DNA of 64,000 nucleotides from Curtobacterium aurantiacum (GCF_018598555.1 NZ_JAHEWN010000004.1:62001-126000), one strand, 5' to 3'. Counted from the stretch's first letter, positions 27,324-35,406 are shown. The notes: generated by a model not told the origin, from the sequence alone. A program made the numbers and translations.

Positions 27324-27619
27324 GAGACGAGCTCCGCGGCGAGCTCCGCCGCGGCGGTGATCGACTCGACGGTCGCGAAGGTGGACCTGTTGAGGACGGA
27401 GTCGGGGAACTCGACGTCCAGGTCGGACTCCACCGCGAGCATCACGTTGACGGTCGCGTGCGAGGTCAGGCCGAGGGCGTACAGGTCGGCGATCGAGGCG
27501 ACGTCCCAGGCGTCGACCGTGAGCCGACCGTGGTCGGCGAGGGCGCGACGGACGGCCCGGTCGGTGGCCGGGTCGGCGATCGTCGCGGTGCTGCTGGAGG
27601 GGTTCGGGTCCTGTTCCAT
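27320..27619 (-). CDS. Stand-alone acyl/aminoacyl carrier protein
   Basis: 99 residues. The phosphopantetheine serine is in LYALGLTSHATV, which replaces the fatty-acid ACP's DSL with TSH; GLTS followed by a valine-rich helix and a DVEFPD acidic loop is the form found in carrier proteins charged by amino acid:[carrier protein] ligases. ATG at 27619 is chosen because TATGGT ends 7 nt upstream, suggesting a leaderless message; an ATG at 27631 is the alternative. First gene of a four-gene operon (carrier, flavoprotein, ligase, hydrolase), every joint being GTGA. Confidence 0.88.
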   Translation of the reverse strand: MEQDPNPSSSTATIADPATDRAVRRALADHGRLTVDAWDVASIADLYALGLTSHATVNVMLAVESDLDVEFPDSVLNRSTFATVESITAAAELAAELVS

Positions 27620-27626
27620 GACGGCA

Positions 27627-27678
27627 ACCATAAGGAAGGTCCGGCCTCGGGAAACCGCCGTGCGGGTGCGGGAAACCG
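27627..27678 (-). promoter_or_regulatory. Promoter and direct-repeat site of the carrier-protein operon
   Basis: TATGGT (minus strand, 27627-27632) is the probable -10 box. Upstream, CGGGAAACCG occurs twice (27648-27657 and 27669-27678), 21 bp apart start to start, i.e. two helical turns, with the first copy on the -35 region. This looks like a binding site for a transcription factor. Confidence 0.5.
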
Positions 27679-27699
27679 CACGGTGTCCGGAGCCGGCGG

Positions 27700-28074
27700 T
27701 CAGCGCTGGGAGAGGGCCACCGCCGTTGCCACCGCGAGGCCGCGTTCGTGCGCCAACGACACCGCGATGGGGCCGCAGCCGATCGACTCGGCCAGGGCCG
27801 CGGCAGCTCCGGACAGCTCGACGGTAGGGGCGCCGCTCGCGTCGAGCACGATGGCGATCTCGCGCAGTGGTACCGCCTGCTCGGGCGTCGGCCGCAGCAG
27901 CTTCACGACGGCCTCCTTGCCGGCGAAGCGTGCGGCGAGGCGCTCCGGGTCGTCGCCGGTGTCGGTCCGTTCTCGGGTGGTGAAGACCCGGTCCAGGTAC
28001 CGCTCACCGTGGGCAGCGACGGCGTCGACGACGTCCTCGACCGCGGCGAGGTCGGTGCCGGTGCGGATGGTCAT
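27700..28074 (-). CDS. AcpS-type phosphopantetheinyl transferase
   Basis: 124 residues, typical AcpS length. Motif 1 is RTGTDLAAVEDV (metal-binding Asp) and motif 2 ARFAGKEAVVK (catalytic Glu/Lys). It transfers phosphopantetheine from CoA to a carrier-protein serine. Its place beside a specialised carrier protein indicates a dedicated activating enzyme, although it could also serve fatty acid synthesis. ATG at 28074; a GTG one codon earlier (28077) sits 7 nt after a TAGCCT box on the minus strand (28085-28090) and may be the real leaderless start. Confidence 0.82.
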   Translation of the reverse strand: MTIRTGTDLAAVEDVVDAVAAHGERYLDRVFTTRERTDTGDDPERLAARFAGKEAVVKLLRPTPEQAVPLREIAIVLDASGAPTVELSGAAAALAESIGCGPIAVSLAHERGLAVATAVALSQR

Positions 28075-28084
28075 CACGAGGAGC

Positions 28085-28152
28085 AGGCTACGCACCGGTT
28101 GTCCACAGTGCATGCCCTGACCGGCATGGGGCACGCCGGGGGTTCGTATGAT
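28085..28152. promoter_or_regulatory. Divergent promoter region between AcpS-like and nitroreductase genes
   Basis: On the minus strand TAGCCT (28085-28090) precedes the transferase start by 7 nt; on the plus strand TATGAT (28147-28152) is a good -10 box about 29 nt before the nitroreductase ATG. No strong -35 boxes are visible, as expected for activator-dependent promoters. Confidence 0.45.
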
Positions 28153-28180
28153 CGTCGCCAGGGACCACCGAGGGGGAACG

Positions 28181-29233
28181 ATGGCATCACCGTGGACGGG
28201 CATCATCGAGGACGCGCGGCACTACCCGTCGCCGCACAACTCGCAACCGATCGTCGTGCGGGTCGAGGACGACCACACCGCGACCGTGTTCTACGACCTG
28301 CGACGGGGGTTGCCGGCGGAGTCGTTCGGCATCCCGTTCGGGCACGTCTGCGCCGGGGTGTTCCTGGCCGGGCTGGACGTGGTGGCGCGGGCGCACGGGT
28401 TCACCGTGCAGGAACGGCTCGACCACGCCGAGATGGACTTCGGTCGCCTGGACGCCGCAGGTGTCGACGCGGCGGGGGACGACCACCTGCACCGGCTGGG
28501 CACGGTGACGTTGCGTCCGCACACGGTCACCGCGGACGACCGGGAGGCCCTGGCCGGTTTCCTCGCACGGCGCACCTCACGCAGGCCCTACGACGCAACG
28601 CTCGTCGACGCCACCGCGATCGAGGCCGCGTCCGCCATCGCCTCGGCGGCCGGGCACCGCTTCCGCACCACCGACGACCGGGCAACCGTCGACGAGATCG
28701 TGCGCGTCAACCAGGAGACCCTGTTCGACGACCTGCGGCACGACGCCGTGCACGACGAGATCCTGCACTGGCTGCGGTTCTCGAAGCGGCAGGCGGCGGC
28801 CACCGGCGACGGGCTCTCCGCCGAGACGATGCTCATGCCCGGGGCGGTGCTCCGGTTCGCCATGGAGCACCGCGGACTCTGGCAGGCCCCGGGCGTCGGC
28901 GGGGTCTTCCGCCGGGTGTACCTGTCGACCATGCGGGGCGTCCGACAGCTCGCCTGGCTCGAGGGACCGTTCAGCACCCCGGCCGAGTACGTCGAGGCCG
29001 GACGGGTCTTCATGCGCATCTGGCTCGAGTTCTCCGCCCGCGGCATCGCCATGCACCCCTTCGGCACCGTGATCACCAACCCGCGGTCACACGCCGCGTT
29101 CGTGGAACGTGCGGGCGTCGACGAGTCCGACGGGCGGATGGCCTGGATGCTGTTCCGCTTCGGCCACAGCGACCCACCACCCCTGGCACACCGCCGACCC
29201 GCAGCAGCGATGACCGTCGGGGGGACCCGGTGA
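28181..29233 (+). CDS. Nitroreductase-family flavoprotein, Acg-like
   Basis: 350 residues, the length of the mycobacterial Acg/Rv2032 group rather than of classical 200-residue nitroreductases. The N-terminus has YPSPHNSQP (about 14-22), the flavin-site motif of this group, and there are two half-domains. Chemistry in this fold includes quinone/nitro reduction and also oxidation of carrier- or peptide-bound heterocycles. ATG at 28181 is preceded by AGGGGGA. Its stop overlaps the GTG of the PaaK-like gene, tying it to the biosynthetic set. Confidence 0.78.
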   Translation: MASPWTGIIEDARHYPSPHNSQPIVVRVEDDHTATVFYDLRRGLPAESFGIPFGHVCAGVFLAGLDVVARAHGFTVQERLDHAEMDFGRLDAAGVDAAGDDHLHRLGTVTLRPHTVTADDREALAGFLARRTSRRPYDATLVDATAIEAASAIASAAGHRFRTTDDRATVDEIVRVNQETLFDDLRHDAVHDEILHWLRFSKRQAAATGDGLSAETMLMPGAVLRFAMEHRGLWQAPGVGGVFRRVYLSTMRGVRQLAWLEGPFSTPAEYVEAGRVFMRIWLEFSARGIAMHPFGTVITNPRSHAAFVERAGVDESDGRMAWMLFRFGHSDPPPLAHRRPAAAMTVGGTR

Positions 29234-30804
29234 AGCGTGCAGCGGTGTTCTCGGTGGTGTGGGTGGTCGAGACGTTCGTCGCGCTGTTCATGCCCCGCGT
29301 CGGCACCCACAAGCTCCTGCTCACGCCGGGCATCGAGCCGCTCCGCTGGACCCTCGGACGCTGGCGCGCCTGGCGGACCGCGGAACGGGCTGCGAAGCGG
29401 GTCCCCGCGTACCGGGCGTTCCTGGCGGAGTCCGGACGCGCCTCCCGGCTCGACACCCGCGGCGGGATCGCCGCGGCGATGTCGGGACTGCCCGAGATGG
29501 ACAAGGACTCCTACGTCAAGCGCTGGAGCATCCCCGAGCGCTGCGTCGACGGACGCCTGCCCCGGCGCGGGGTCGTCGTCGACGAGTCCAGCGGGTCGAG
29601 CGGCACCCCGACCAGCTGGGTGCGCGGCCCCGACGAACGCCAGGCCACCCGACAGCTGCTGCAGCTCGGGTTCTCCCGCACAGCGAAGGACCTGTCCAAG
29701 CAGCCCTTCGTGCTCAACGCCTTCTCGCTCGGGGCATGGGCCACCGGGATGAACGTGACCGCCTCGCTCACCGAGTCGTCCATGATCAAGTCGATCGGCC
29801 CCGACCGCGACAAGATCGTGCAGACGATGCGGGAGTTCGGCACCGACTTCACCTACGTCATCTGCAGCTACCCGCCGTTCCTGAAGGCCCTGTTCGAGGA
29901 CGACCGGCTCGACTGGAGCCAGTACACGATCGTCGCCGCGTTCGGGGGCGAGGGCATCAGCGAGAACATGCGCGCCCACATCGAGCAGTACGCGCAGGCC
30001 GTGCTCGGCTCCTACGGGGCGAGCGACCTCGAGATCAACCTCGGCATCGAGACCCCGTTCAGCGTGCAGCTGCGCCGGGCGATCGCCGCCTCACCGGAAC
30101 TCTCCGCCGCCCTGACCAAGCAGGCCGACTACGGGGTGCTGCCGATGGTGTTCCAGTTCAACCCGTTCGGGTACCTGATCGAGACGAACGACCTCGGCGA
30201 ACTCGTCGTGACCATCGCCCGCTCCGAGAACATCAGCCCTCGCATCCGGTACAACATCCACGACCGCGGACACGTTGTGCGGATGAAGGAACTCCGGTCC
30301 GTGCTGCGGGCGACCGGGCACGCGGCGCTCGCCGACGAGGCCGAGCTCGACCTGCCGCTGCTGTTCCACTACGGCCGGTCCGACCTGTCCGTCGACTACA
30401 ACGGGGCCGTCGTCGCACCCGACGTGGTGCGGGACGTCGTGTACGGCGACACGGAGCTGCTCGAGGCCGTCGAGAACCACCGGCTGATCAGCTACGAGGA
30501 CGACCACGGCGACCGGCAGCTGCACATCGCGTTCCAGCTCGCCTCGGGTGCCGGCGGGTTCGACGCGGACGCCGCCCGCGGCGACGTGATCGCCGAGCTA
30601 CGCCGGCTGAACAAGGACTTCTCGAACGCGATCCGCACGGCCCCGCCCGGCACGCTGCCGACGGTCGCGTTCTACCCGTACCGGACGGGGCCGTTCCGCG
30701 AGGACGGCAAGAAGCTCAAGAACGAGTACGTGTGGCAGCTGCCGGCCGGGTCGGTCGAGCAGTGGGACCTCGACCTGTCGTGGGTCGCGGCGAAGGAGGC
30801 CTGA
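29230..30804 (+). CDS. PaaK-like adenylate-forming enzyme (phenylacetate-CoA ligase/CapK family)
   Basis: 524 residues. The phosphate-binding loop is SSGSSGTPTSW (about 120-130); later come GSYGASDLE (adenine-binding) and the hinge NIHDRGHVVRM. This is the PaaK/CapK branch of adenylate-forming enzymes, which activate aryl or acyl acids as AMP esters and pass them to CoA or an amine. A hydrophobic N-terminal helix (about 5-25) suggests peripheral membrane attachment. GTG at 29230 overlaps the nitroreductase stop (GTGA). It could activate the partner acid that is joined to the carrier-bound amino acid; substrate unknown. Confidence 0.82.
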   Translation: MKRAAVFSVVWVVETFVALFMPRVGTHKLLLTPGIEPLRWTLGRWRAWRTAERAAKRVPAYRAFLAESGRASRLDTRGGIAAAMSGLPEMDKDSYVKRWSIPERCVDGRLPRRGVVVDESSGSSGTPTSWVRGPDERQATRQLLQLGFSRTAKDLSKQPFVLNAFSLGAWATGMNVTASLTESSMIKSIGPDRDKIVQTMREFGTDFTYVICSYPPFLKALFEDDRLDWSQYTIVAAFGGEGISENMRAHIEQYAQAVLGSYGASDLEINLGIETPFSVQLRRAIAASPELSAALTKQADYGVLPMVFQFNPFGYLIETNDLGELVVTIARSENISPRIRYNIHDRGHVVRMKELRSVLRATGHAALADEAELDLPLLFHYGRSDLSVDYNGAVVAPDVVRDVVYGDTELLEAVENHRLISYEDDHGDRQLHIAFQLASGAGGFDADAARGDVIAELRRLNKDFSNAIRTAPPGTLPTVAFYPYRTGPFREDGKKLKNEYVWQLPAGSVEQWDLDLSWVAAKEA

Positions 30805-30827
30805 GCGCTGCCGCGGTTCCGTGCACG

Positions 30828-30869
30828 GTGCGAGGTCCGACGGGGCGCACCGAGGACGGAACCTCGCAC
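30828..30869. terminator. Bidirectional terminator after the PaaK-like gene
   Basis: GTGCGAGGT (30828-30836) pairs with ACCTCGCAC (30861-30869), extended inward by CCG/CGG with one bulged base. Located between convergent genes. Confidence 0.7.
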
Positions 30870-30877
30870 GGTTCGCG

Positions 30878-31429
30878 CTAGTCGTACTGCGGCGGCCAGT
30901 CGAAGGGGGCCGGCAGGTGGGGGACCTCGCCGACCGTCGTGACGATGAGGACGATCTGCCGCAGGTCCGTCAGCTCGATCGAGCGCGGGTTGCCGATCCG
31001 CCGGTGCCCGTCCACCCACACCGACAGTTCGCCGCGCAGGCCGCCGACGTGTTCTGGGCCGAGCGAGACACCCCACTCGTCGAAGAACTGCCCGAGCGTG
31101 AACGTCTGCTCCGTCGGGGACTCGACGTGCACGATGCCCGAGGTGTCGTGCGTGTGGATCTCAGCGGCGAACTTCCTGCTGTCGGAGTGTCCGACGTTCG
31201 CGGGGACGGTCACCGGTTCGTCGCCGTCCAGGATCGTCAGGTGCGTGTGCACGTGCTCGGCCAGCCGTTCGCCCCACACGTTCCGGAGCCCGGCGGACTC
31301 GGCGCGGGCCGTCAGGTCGGTCGGCCGTGGCCAGGGCGGAGCGTCGCGGGTGGTGGCCGGTCCGGATGCGGCACACCCGGACAGCAGCAGGAGTGCGGCC
31401 ACCGCGACCGCGACGCTCCGCAGGGTCAC
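30878..31429 (-). CDS. Histidine-rich lipoprotein of unknown function
   Basis: 183 residues. A signal peptide with lipobox LLSGCAAS (Cys about 20). The mature protein has two His clusters, EHVHTHLTILDGD (about 63-75) and EIHTHDTSGIVHVES (about 95-109), followed by a conserved-looking TFTLGQFFDEWGVSL. The HxHxHL and HTHD patterns suggest metal binding on the outer face of the membrane; a copper or zinc role is only a guess. GTG at 31429 overlaps the aldo/keto reductase stop, so they form one transcript. Confidence 0.72.
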   Translation of the reverse strand: MTLRSVAVAVAALLLLSGCAASGPATTRDAPPWPRPTDLTARAESAGLRNVWGERLAEHVHTHLTILDGDEPVTVPANVGHSDSRKFAAEIHTHDTSGIVHVESPTEQTFTLGQFFDEWGVSLGPEHVGGLRGELSVWVDGHRRIGNPRSIELTDLRQIVLIVTTVGEVPHLPAPFDWPPQYD

Positions 31430-32406
31430 CAGCGGTCGTGGACGCTCGCGCGGAACCATGTGTCGTACAGGTCGTGCACGGTGGCGTCGAGGCCTTCGAT
31501 CGGTGGCAGGTCGCCGGCGGCGGCGTTCGACCGCGCCTGCTCCGGGTTGCGCGCGCCGGGGATCGCCGCGGTGACGCCGTCCTGCGCGATGATCCAGGCG
31601 AGCGCGGCCTGCGGGACCGAGACGGCGTCCGGCAGGGACGCCGCGAAGGTCTGCGCCGCACGCACGCCGTCGTCGTAGTCGACGCCGCTGAAGGTCTCGC
31701 CCTGGTCGAAGGCCTCGCCGTGACGGTTGTAGTTGCGGTGGTCGCCCTCGGCGAACGACGTGTCCGTCGTGTACTTGCCGGAGAGCAGCCCCGAGGCCAA
31801 CGGGACGCGCGCCAGGATGCCGACCCCTGCCTCCCGGGCCGCCGGCAGCACGCGGTCGAGCGGCTTGAGCCGGAACGCGTTCAGGATGATCTGGACGCTC
31901 GCGACGCCGGGGCGGGCGATCGCGGTGAGCGCCTGGTCGGCGGTCTCGACGCTGACGCCGTAGGCGGCGATCGAGCCGTCGGCGACCAGCGCGTCGAGGG
32001 CGTCGTAGACGGCGTCGTCCTCGTAGACCGGGCTCGGCGGGCAGTGCAGCTGCACGAGGTCGAGGGTGTCCTGACCGAGGTTCTTCCGCGAGCGGTCCAC
32101 CCACTCGCGGAAGTTCGCGGCGACGTAGTTCTCGGGGACCTGGTCGGCGCGACGGCCCATCTTCGTGGTGATCGTCAGTGGCACGTCGGGGTTCGCGGCT
32201 CGCCACGCGCCGATGAGCTGCTCGCTGCGACCGTCGCCGTAGACGTCGGCGGTGTCGAACAGGGTGACGCCCGACTCGACGGAGGCGTCCATGACGGCGT
32301 TTGCGTCGGCTTCGGATACGGGGCCCCAGTCACCGCCGAACTGCCAGGTGCCGAGACCGATGGGGGAGACGGAGCGGCCGGTGCGGCCGAGGGTGCGACT
32401 CTGCAT
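31426..32406 (-). CDS. Aldo/keto reductase
   Basis: 326 residues, NADPH-dependent carbonyl reductase of the (beta/alpha)8 fold. Conserved features: GLGTWQFGG near the start, DTADVYGDGRSE with the catalytic Asp and Tyr, Lys in TITTKMGRR, His in LVQLHCPPSP, and the C-terminal IPGARNPEQARSN cofactor loop. ATG at 32406; TACGCT on the minus strand (32414-32419) ends 7 nt upstream, suggesting a leaderless message. Substrate unknown. Confidence 0.9.
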   Translation of the reverse strand: MQSRTLGRTGRSVSPIGLGTWQFGGDWGPVSEADANAVMDASVESGVTLFDTADVYGDGRSEQLIGAWRAANPDVPLTITTKMGRRADQVPENYVAANFREWVDRSRKNLGQDTLDLVQLHCPPSPVYEDDAVYDALDALVADGSIAAYGVSVETADQALTAIARPGVASVQIILNAFRLKPLDRVLPAAREAGVGILARVPLASGLLSGKYTTDTSFAEGDHRNYNRHGEAFDQGETFSGVDYDDGVRAAQTFAASLPDAVSVPQAALAWIIAQDGVTAAIPGARNPEQARSNAAAGDLPPIEGLDATVHDLYDTWFRASVHDRW

Positions 32407-32441
32407 GGGTCCGAGCGTAGTCAGGCGCGCACGGGCGGGGT

Positions 32442-32975
32442 TCAGCCGATCGTGGAGACGCCGCGGCGCAGGAGCGCTCGCGCCGCCCGGGCGCGGGGGA
32501 TGACCCAGACGGCTGCCCACAGGGCCATCGCGCTCCACAGCAGGATGAGCATCGTCGTGATGAGCGTGCCGTGCTGGTCACGCATCGACCAGGTCATCGC
32601 GATCCACAGCACGCCGAGGACGACCTTGCCCCAGCCGGCGCCCTCGCGGTCGGCCTGCGCCTGGACGAGCGGGATCCACTGGTCCGCCGGGACGCCCGCG
32701 GGGACCTCGCCCTCGGCGATCCACTCGCGCACCGCGATCGAGCGCTCGTACCCGCCCTCGGCGCGCCACGCGCGGCGCTGCAGGACGACGGCGATCGCGG
32801 CACCCGCCGCCGCGGTCGGGATGCCGACCGAGACCAGGACGGTGGTGGTCGCCTCGGTCCACGACGACAGGACCAGCATGACCAGGACGACGGCGAAGGC
32901 CGCACCCGTCACACCCGCACCGAGCAGGCGGAGCCGCCCGGCTTCGTCGAGGACACCGACTCCGACACCGTTCAC
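32442..32975 (-). CDS. Membrane protein of unknown function
   Basis: 177 residues with two N-terminal spans (about 18-40 and 45-65), a charged cytoplasmic segment that includes WIAEGEVPAGVPADQWIPLV, and two C-terminal spans (about 118-160). No family recognised. The GVPADQWIPLVQ pattern resembles small actinobacterial membrane proteins next to SatD-type operons, which I cannot confirm. GTG start. Monocistronic. Confidence 0.6.
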   Translation of the reverse strand: MNGVGVGVLDEAGRLRLLGAGVTGAAFAVVLVMLVLSSWTEATTTVLVSVGIPTAAAGAAIAVVLQRRAWRAEGGYERSIAVREWIAEGEVPAGVPADQWIPLVQAQADREGAGWGKVVLGVLWIAMTWSMRDQHGTLITTMLILLWSAMALWAAVWVIPRARAARALLRRGVSTIG

Positions 32976-33017
32976 GGGGGAGAGCGTACCTGCGGTGGTC
33001 GGGGGCCGGGGCGTTCG

Positions 33018-33878
33018 TCAGCCCAGTGCCAGCAACCAGCACATGCCGGCGGCGGCGAAGGCCATCGCCCAGCTCACCAGGCTGCCGATCAGGAAGTACT
33101 CGGCCTGGTACCCGGTCGTCTCGCGGCGGATCTCGGGGAACCGGACGATCCCCTTCGCGGCGATCAGCGCGGCGACGACGGGGAAGGCGCCGGCCAACGA
33201 GAATCCGGCGAGCAGCAGGCGCTCGATCGGGCCGATCATGCGGCCGCCCTTGAGGGTGACCGTGCGGTCTCCGGGCCGGTCGTCGTCTTCGTCCGACGCC
33301 CTGCCGGTGCGTCGTCGGCCGAAGCGCTTCGGTCGGCCGGATGCTGCTGCCGCCGCTGTGCGCTGGGCGTCCGGGGAGAGTTCTGCTGGCAGTGCCTGGG
33401 CGACGACCACGTTGGCCGAGTCGACCAGGAACAGCGCCGATCCGATCCCGGCGACGATCGCGGCGAGCGGCACCGCGCCGACGAAGGCCGGGCCGACGTC
33501 CCGGTGCCAGTCGACCACGAACCCGGTGGCGTCGGCAGCTGGCGCCCAGAGCAGCAGGACCGCGACGGCGACGGCGAGCAGTGCTGCCGGCCAGGACCCC
33601 GAGCGGCGGAGCCAGGGGAGTGCTCGGTCACGGCTGCCGGCTCCGCCCCCGGACCGGACCGGGATCGTGGTCGCGACCCACGCGGCGGCGAGGACGACCG
33701 TGACCAGCACCGACCAGACGGCGAGGCCGAGGCCGAGCACCGCCACGGCCGTCGCGGCGACCCAGAGCAGGACGACCACGATGGTGGTCAGGACCCGCCG
33801 TTGTGCCGCGTCGGTCCCGGTCCGTGCGCGGACGACGTCGGCGAGCCCGACGAGGGTCAGGAGGACTCCGGCGAGCAT
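33018..33878 (-). CDS. SatD-associated membrane protein
   Basis: 286 residues; five to seven spans, with a hydrophilic Arg/Asp-rich loop at about 180-215. The last 70 residues (GPIERLLLAGFSLAGAFP, AAKGIVRFPEIRR, GYQAEYFLIGSLVSW) look conserved and resemble the C-terminal part of membrane proteins encoded beside satD in other bacteria. Its ATG at 33878 overlaps the satD stop (ATGA). A joint role with SatD at the membrane is likely; the activity is unknown. Confidence 0.65.
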   Translation of the reverse strand: MLAGVLLTLVGLADVVRARTGTDAAQRRVLTTIVVVLLWVAATAVAVLGLGLAVWSVLVTVVLAAAWVATTIPVRSGGGAGSRDRALPWLRRSGSWPAALLAVAVAVLLLWAPAADATGFVVDWHRDVGPAFVGAVPLAAIVAGIGSALFLVDSANVVVAQALPAELSPDAQRTAAAAASGRPKRFGRRRTGRASDEDDDRPGDRTVTLKGGRMIGPIERLLLAGFSLAGAFPVVAALIAAKGIVRFPEIRRETTGYQAEYFLIGSLVSWAMAFAAAGMCWLLALG

Positions 33879-34522
33879 CAGCGGCCCCCGTCCCCGAGGA
33901 CACGCATGCCCTCGACCAGGGCAGCGACGCCCGACTTCTGCACGGACTGCGACACCGCGGACGGGGTGATGCCCTCGTCCGCGGCGATCTGGGCCTGGGT
34001 CCGGCCCTGCACCAGACCGAGTGCGATCCGGCGGGCGCGGGGTGCGAGTCGCGAGACGACGTGGTCGCGGCTGAGGAAGTAGGCGTTCACGAGTCGTTCC
34101 GTCGTTCCGTGGCGGTCGTCGGCGTCGTGGTACCAGGACCGCAGGAACGCGGTCCGGCCGTCCTCGCGCCGGTGGGTCTCGTTGATGGCGTCCCGCGCCG
34201 ACCACCAGCCCGGGCCGTCCTGCAGCGGGCCGGCGCCGCCGGTGCCGATCGTCCGGACCTGCCCGCGGCCGATGCCGAGCCGGATCTGCACGGTCGGGGG
34301 GAGTGCGAGGGTCGCGGCCGTCGTGGCCAGCAGCGCGTCGGTGAGTGTGGCGTAGATGACCTGGAACTCGTCGCCGACGGTGGCGCGGAGAGGGTCGAGT
34401 GCGCTGACGTCCGGGGTGCTGTCGAAGGCGTGCTCGACGTCCTGCTGGGCTGCGGAGCGGTCCTCGAGCGTGCGGGAGTCGACGAGGTCGACAATCACGG
34501 CGATCACCGGTTCGGACTGCAT
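33878..34522 (-). CDS. SatD family protein
   Basis: 214 residues. The N-terminal part (VIAVIVDLVDSRTLEDR, then LRATVGDEFQ) is the SatD-family core, reminiscent of nucleotide-cyclase-like folds, and the C-terminal ~50 residues form a helix-turn-helix (GRTQAQIAADEGITPSAVSQ). SatD was first described in acid-tolerance (sat) genes of streptococci; its biochemical role is not established. A promoter with TTACTT (34552-34557), 17-bp spacer and TACGCT (34529-34534) ends 6 nt before the ATG at 34522, indicating a leaderless mRNA. Confidence 0.8.
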   Translation of the reverse strand: MQSEPVIAVIVDLVDSRTLEDRSAAQQDVEHAFDSTPDVSALDPLRATVGDEFQVIYATLTDALLATTAATLALPPTVQIRLGIGRGQVRTIGTGGAGPLQDGPGWWSARDAINETHRREDGRTAFLRSWYHDADDRHGTTERLVNAYFLSRDHVVSRLAPRARRIALGLVQGRTQAQIAADEGITPSAVSQSVQKSGVAALVEGMRVLGDGGR

Positions 34523-34528
34523 GGGTTA

Positions 34529-34557
34529 AGCGTAGAGCTTCATATCGTCGAAAGTAA
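34529..34557 (-). promoter_or_regulatory. Leaderless promoter of satD
   Basis: Minus strand: -35 TTACTT (34552-34557), 17-bp spacer, -10 TACGCT (34529-34534), then 6 nt to the ATG. Confidence 0.6.
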
Positions 34558-34607
34558 GTCTGGGGCTAAACTTCCTCGACTGCCGTGACGCTCTAGGATC
34601 GTCGTGA

Positions 34608-34680
34608 GGGCCTTTAGCTCAGCTGGTAGAGCGCCACGTTTACACCGTGGATGTCGTCGGTTCGATCCCGGCAGGGCCCA
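34608..34680 (+). tRNA. tRNA-Val (TAC)
   Basis: 73-nt cloverleaf. Acceptor GGGCCTT pairs with AGGGCCC (34673-34679), discriminator A. Anticodon stem CCACG/CGTGG, loop TTTACAC with TAC at 34641-34643. T-arm GTCGG-TTCGATC-CCGGC. No CCA encoded. Confidence 0.96.
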
Positions 34681-34815
34681 CTGATGGAACCCCGGGTCGG
34701 CGTCTGCTCCGGGTGTGATGCTGGTCGTGGGGAAGACGACCTCGGCTTCAGCTTCGCCACGCGATGCATCGTCGGAGCCCTGTGGGCGGACACCGTCGCT
34801 CCGGTGGACGACCGA

Positions 34816-35406
34816 CTATCCGTGCGACGGTGCGAGCGAGGCGCGCAGAGCCGGTGTGAGTTGTCGGATCACGTCGCCGCGGCTCGCCGTCCGGATCGGG
34901 CCCATCCCCAGCAAGTGGCGGGTGAAGAGCAAGCCGGCGATCGTGGTGAGCGCCGCACTCGCCCGGGCGGTCGCGGCGGGTCCACCGAGATGGTCGGCGA
35001 AGCGTGCGACGAGTTCGCGTTCCAGGAATTCCACAAGCGCCCGGCGGAGTTGGGGCTCTGCGAGAGCAGCGGTGACGACGCTCCGCAGCGACTGACCGTC
35101 GACGGGGTCATCCCACACGGCCAGTGCGACAGCCAGCAAGCGTTGCGGCAGTTGTTCGGCATCACCCTGCAACGCGATCGCCAGCGCCTCCGGCGGAGAC
35201 ACCGCTTCCAGGATCGCCTCGCTGAACAGGCCCCGCTTGGAACCGAAGTAGTAGCCGATCAGGGCGACGTCGACATCTGCCGTGGCGGCGACTGCTCGGA
35301 GCGTGGTCCGGGTGTAGCCGCGCTCGAGCAGACTCCCACGGGCCGCGTCGAGCAGTCGCGCCCGTGCGTCGGTCCTGCCGGACGGCCGTCCACGTCGTTT
35401 ATTCAT
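34816..35406 (-). CDS. TetR-family repressor beside an FAD monooxygenase
   Basis: 196 residues. N-terminal helix-turn-helix (about 12-58): RARLLDAARGSLLERGYTRT, then ALIGYYFGSKRGLF. The C-terminal ligand domain (about 85-190) resembles the TetR_C class with a FADHLGGP segment. It is divergent from the monooxygenase gene with only 40 bp between starts, so it very likely represses that gene and itself. TACGCT (minus strand, 35415-35420) ends 8 nt before the ATG. Confidence 0.88.
   Translation of the reverse strand: MNKRRGRPSGRTDARARLLDAARGSLLERGYTRTTLRAVAATADVDVALIGYYFGSKRGLFSEAILEAVSPPEALAIALQGDAEQLPQRLLAVALAVWDDPVDGQSLRSVVTAALAEPQLRRALVEFLERELVARFADHLGGPAATARASAALTTIAGLLFTRHLLGMGPIRTASRGDVIRQLTPALRASLAPSHG

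Noticed and set aside
23597-30804. Reading the carrier-protein cluster as an exosortase/PEP-CTERM locus
   Set aside because: The hydrolase resembles exosortase-associated ones, but no exosortase, PEP-CTERM protein or glycan genes are near.
31327-33969. Long plus-strand frame across several minus-strand genes
   Set aside because: Crosses three gene boundaries and a terminator region; composition is of shadow type.
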